Shown: positions 61,501-64,000 of the stretch, in pieces
Position numbering within the stretch: position 1 is the first letter of the stretch
Layout of the letters: each line of letters begins with the position of its first letter
NCBI RefSeq assembly: GCF_000001735.4
Contig: NC_003075.7
Location: 3,907,001 to 3,971,000 of the forward strand
Direction of reading: 5' to 3'
From: Arabidopsis thaliana
Lineage: Eukaryota > Streptophyta > Magnoliopsida > Brassicales > Brassicaceae
Length of the DNA: 64,000 nt
Notes under the pieces: generated by a model
Databases searched by the model: none
Told to the model about the DNA's origin: nothing
What the model saw: only the letters and a program-made list of their open reading frames with translations
Program-made: the position numbers and the translations under genes

Positions 61501-64000
61501 CTTAGGCTTTTAGGATAAGATTGCGGCTTAAGTTCTTATAATCAATCGTACACATGACATCAAGTTATATTCGACTCCAAAACACTAACCAAGCGTCTTC
61601 TTGCTTCTCAAAGCTTTGATGGTTTAGCCAAAGTCCATATGAGTCTTTATCTTTGTATCTTCTACGAAGGAAACACTACTTAGGCCTTTAGGATAAGGTT
61701 GCGGTTTAAGTTCTTATACTCAATCATACACATGATATCAAGTCATATTTGACTCCAAAACAATAACCAAGCTTCTTCTTGCTTCTCAAAGCTTTGATGG
61801 TTTAGCCGAAGTCCATATGAGTCTTTGTCTTTGTATCTTCTAACAAGGAAACACTACTTAGGCTTTTAGGATATGGTTGTTTAAGTTCTTATACTCAATC
61901 ATACACATGACATCAAGTCATATTCGACTCCAAAACACTAATCAAGCTTCTTCTTGCTTCTCAAAGCTTTTACGATAAGGTTGCAGTTTAAGTTTTTATA
62001 CTAAATCATACACATCACATCAAGTCATATTCGACTCCAAAACACTAACCAAGCTTCTTTGCTTCTCAAAGCTTTGATGGTTTAGCCGAAGTCCATATGA
62101 GTCGTTGTCTTTGTATCTTCTAACAAGGAAACACTACTTATGCTTTTAGGATAAGATTGTTGTTTAAGTTCTTATACTCAATCATACACATGACATAAAG
62201 TCATATTCGACTCCAAAACACTAATCAAGCTTCTTCTTGCTTCTCAAAGCTTTGTTGGTTTAGCCGAAGTCCAAATGAGTATTTATCTTTGTATCTTCTA
62301 ACAAGGAAACACCACTTAGGCTTTTAGGATAAGGTTGCGGTTTAAGTTCTTATACTCCATCATACACATGACATCAAGTCATATTCGACTCCAAAACACT
62401 AACCAAGCTTCTTCTTGCTTCTCAAAGCTTTGTTGGTTTAGCCGAAGTCCATATGAGTCTTTGTCTTTGTATCTTCTAACAAGGAAACACTACTTAGGGT
62501 TTTAGGATATGGTTGCGGTTTAAGTTCTTATACTCAATCATACACATGACTTCAAGTCATATTCGACTCCAAAACACTAACCAAGCTTCTTCTGGCTTCT
62601 CAAAGCTTTGATGGTTTGGCCAAAGTCCATATGAGTTCTTATCTTTGTATATTCTAACAAGGAAACACTACTTAGGCCTTTTGGATAAGGTTGCGGTTTA
62701 AGTTCTTATACTCAATCATAAACATGACATCAAGTCATACTCGACTCCAAAACACTAACCAAGCTTCTTCTTGCTTCTCAAAGCTTTGATGGTTTACCCG
62801 ACGTCCATATGAGTCTTTGTATTTGTATCTTCTAACAAGGAAACACTACTTAGGCATTTAGGATAAGATTGCGGTTTAAGTTCTTATACTCAATCATACA
62901 CATGACATCAAGTCATAGTCGACTCCAAAAAAATAACGAAGCTTCTTCTTGCTTCTCAAAGCATTGATGGTTTAGCCGAAGTCCATATGACTCTTTATCT
63001 TTGTATCTTCTAACAAGGAAACACCACTTAGGCCTTTACGATAAGGTTGCGGTTTAAGTTCTTATACTCAATCATACACATGACATCAAGTCATATTCGA
63101 CTCCAAAACTATAATCAAGCTTCTTCTTGCTTCTCAAAGCTTTGATGGTTTAGCCGAAGTCCATATGAGTCTTTGTCTTTGTATCTTCTAACTAGGAAAC
63201 ACTACTTAGGCTTTTAGGATAAGCTGCCGGTTTAAGTTCTTATACTCAATCATACACATGACATCAAGTCATATTCGACTCCAAAAAAATCACCAAGCTT
63301 CTTCTTGCTTCTCAAAGCTTTGATGGTTTAGCCAAAGTCCATATGAGTCTTTATCTTTGTATCTTCTAACAAGGAAACACTACTTAGGCCTTTAGGATAA
63401 GGTTGCGGTTTAAGTTATTATACTCAATCGTACACATGACATCAAGTCATATTTGACTCCAAAACAATAACCAAGCTTCTTCTTGCTTCTCAAAGCTTTG
63501 ATGGTTTAGCCGAAGTCCATATGAGTCTTTGTCTTTGTATCTTCTAAAAAGGAAACACTACTTAGGCTTTTAGGATATGGTTGTTGTTTAAGTTCTTATA
63601 CTCAATCATACACATGACATCAAGTCATATTCGACTCCAAAACACTAATCAAGCTTCTTCGTGCTTCTCAAAGCCTTGATGGTCTAGCCGAAGTCCATAT
63701 GAGTCTTTGTCTGTGTATCTTCTAACAAGGAAACACTACTTAGGGTTTTAGGATAAGGTTGCGGTTTAAGTTCTTATACTCACTCATACACATGACATCA
63801 AGTCATATTCGACTCCAAAACACTAACCAAGCTTCTTCTTGCTTCTCAAAGCTTTGATGGATAACCGGAAGTCCATATGAGTCTTTGTCTTTGTATCTTC
63901 TAACAAGGAAACACTACTTAGGCTCTTAGGATAAGATTGCGGTTTAAGTTCTTATACTCAATCATACACATGACATCAAGTTATATTCGACTCCAAAACA
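58573..64000 (+). repeat. Centromeric satellite array 2 (~178 bp, arenosa/lyrata-type)
   Basis: About 30 head-to-tail monomers, same orientation as array 1, continuing past the window. Differs consistently from array 1: AAGCTTCTTCTTGC (array 1 ACCTTCTTCTTGC), GCTTTGATGGTTTAGCCGAAG (array 1 GCTTTCATGGTGTAGCCAAAG), TTTGTCTTTGTATCTTC (array 1 TTTGGCTTTGTGTCTTC), TTTTAGGATAAGG (array 1 TTTTAAGATCGGG). HindIII sites (AAGCTT) recur twice per unit. Degenerate or partial units lie at about 59280-59330 and 61960-61985. Named families (pAa, pAge types) cannot be fixed without alignment. Confidence 0.96.
59798..64000 (+). repeat. 3.13-kb duplicated block inside array 2
   Basis: Rare variants recur at an offset of 3,128 bp: AAATAACGAAGC at 59803 and 62931; CTATAATCAA at 59981 and 63109; GTGCTTCTCAAAGCCTTG at 60533 and 63661. 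The first copy starts before 59800 and the second runs out of the window. The offset is not a multiple of 178, because a partial unit at about 61960-61985 shortens the block. Confidence 0.85.

Overview
This window is plant DNA from the edge of a centromere. It has two tandem arrays of ~178-bp satellite and a dense pile of nested, mostly broken transposable elements, with no recognisable ordinary host gene. The left satellite array reads like the A. thaliana 178-bp centromere repeat. The right array is a clearly different relative (GGATAAGG in place of AAGATC, AAGCTT at the monomer start) of the kind known from A. arenosa, A. lyrata and A. halleri. Both in one sequence, with Athila elements that use the tRNA-Asp primer site, point to the genus Arabidopsis, most likely the lyrata/halleri/arenosa group. 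The species call is an inference.

Layout. (1) 1-12638: minus-strand Athila-1 (Ty3/gypsy), with ORF-1 split by a complete but dead Sirevirus-type Copia element (467-8199, LTRs, 5-bp target duplication). Athila-1 is cut in its reverse transcriptase by a Tat-type LTR. (2) 12639-17736: 3' LTR and 3' region of a minus-strand Tat element carrying two spliced genes antisense to it, then a small Tat protease scrap. (3) 17737-30480: plus-strand Tat-B (LTR, gag, protease, RT, two RNase H domains, integrase), split at 22252-28831 by Athila-N, a minus-strand element with two LTRs and only gag-protease. (4) 30485-32103: 5' end of a CACTA element with the start of its transposase. (5) 33.9-38.0 kb: broken gene of the ULP1-like (C48 peptidase) transposon class, whose introns and flanks hold dozens of copies of a short motif, AACTCAGCCGTAAC. 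(6) 38017-43512: a second CACTA family with an almost complete TNPA-like gene and a TNP2 transposase running straight into satellite. (7) 43513-49021: satellite array 1. (8) 49022-50021: gap of exactly 1000 N. (9) 50022-58572: minus-strand Athila-2, which lost RT and integrase but keeps a 640-codon open ORF-1. (10) 58573-64000: satellite array 2.

Most autonomous functions are dead. Active-site Asp has become Asn in the RT of three elements and in the integrase of two of them, and stops interrupt most frames. The longest frames still open are Athila-2 ORF-1, the Athila-2 protease frame and the first exon of the CACTA-B TNPA gene.

The most interesting signal is that several unrelated elements each carry a private, repeated short DNA motif: a paired GTGTCGATCGACAC palindrome in Athila-N, ACTCGACC-N4-GGTCGAGT in Athila-2, AACTCAGCCGTAAC around the ULP1-like gene, and TAGTCG in CACTA-B. 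Their regular spacing and family specificity look like binding sites for element-encoded proteins. For CACTA that is known biology. For the others it is my inference, by analogy with VANDAL anti-silencing motifs.
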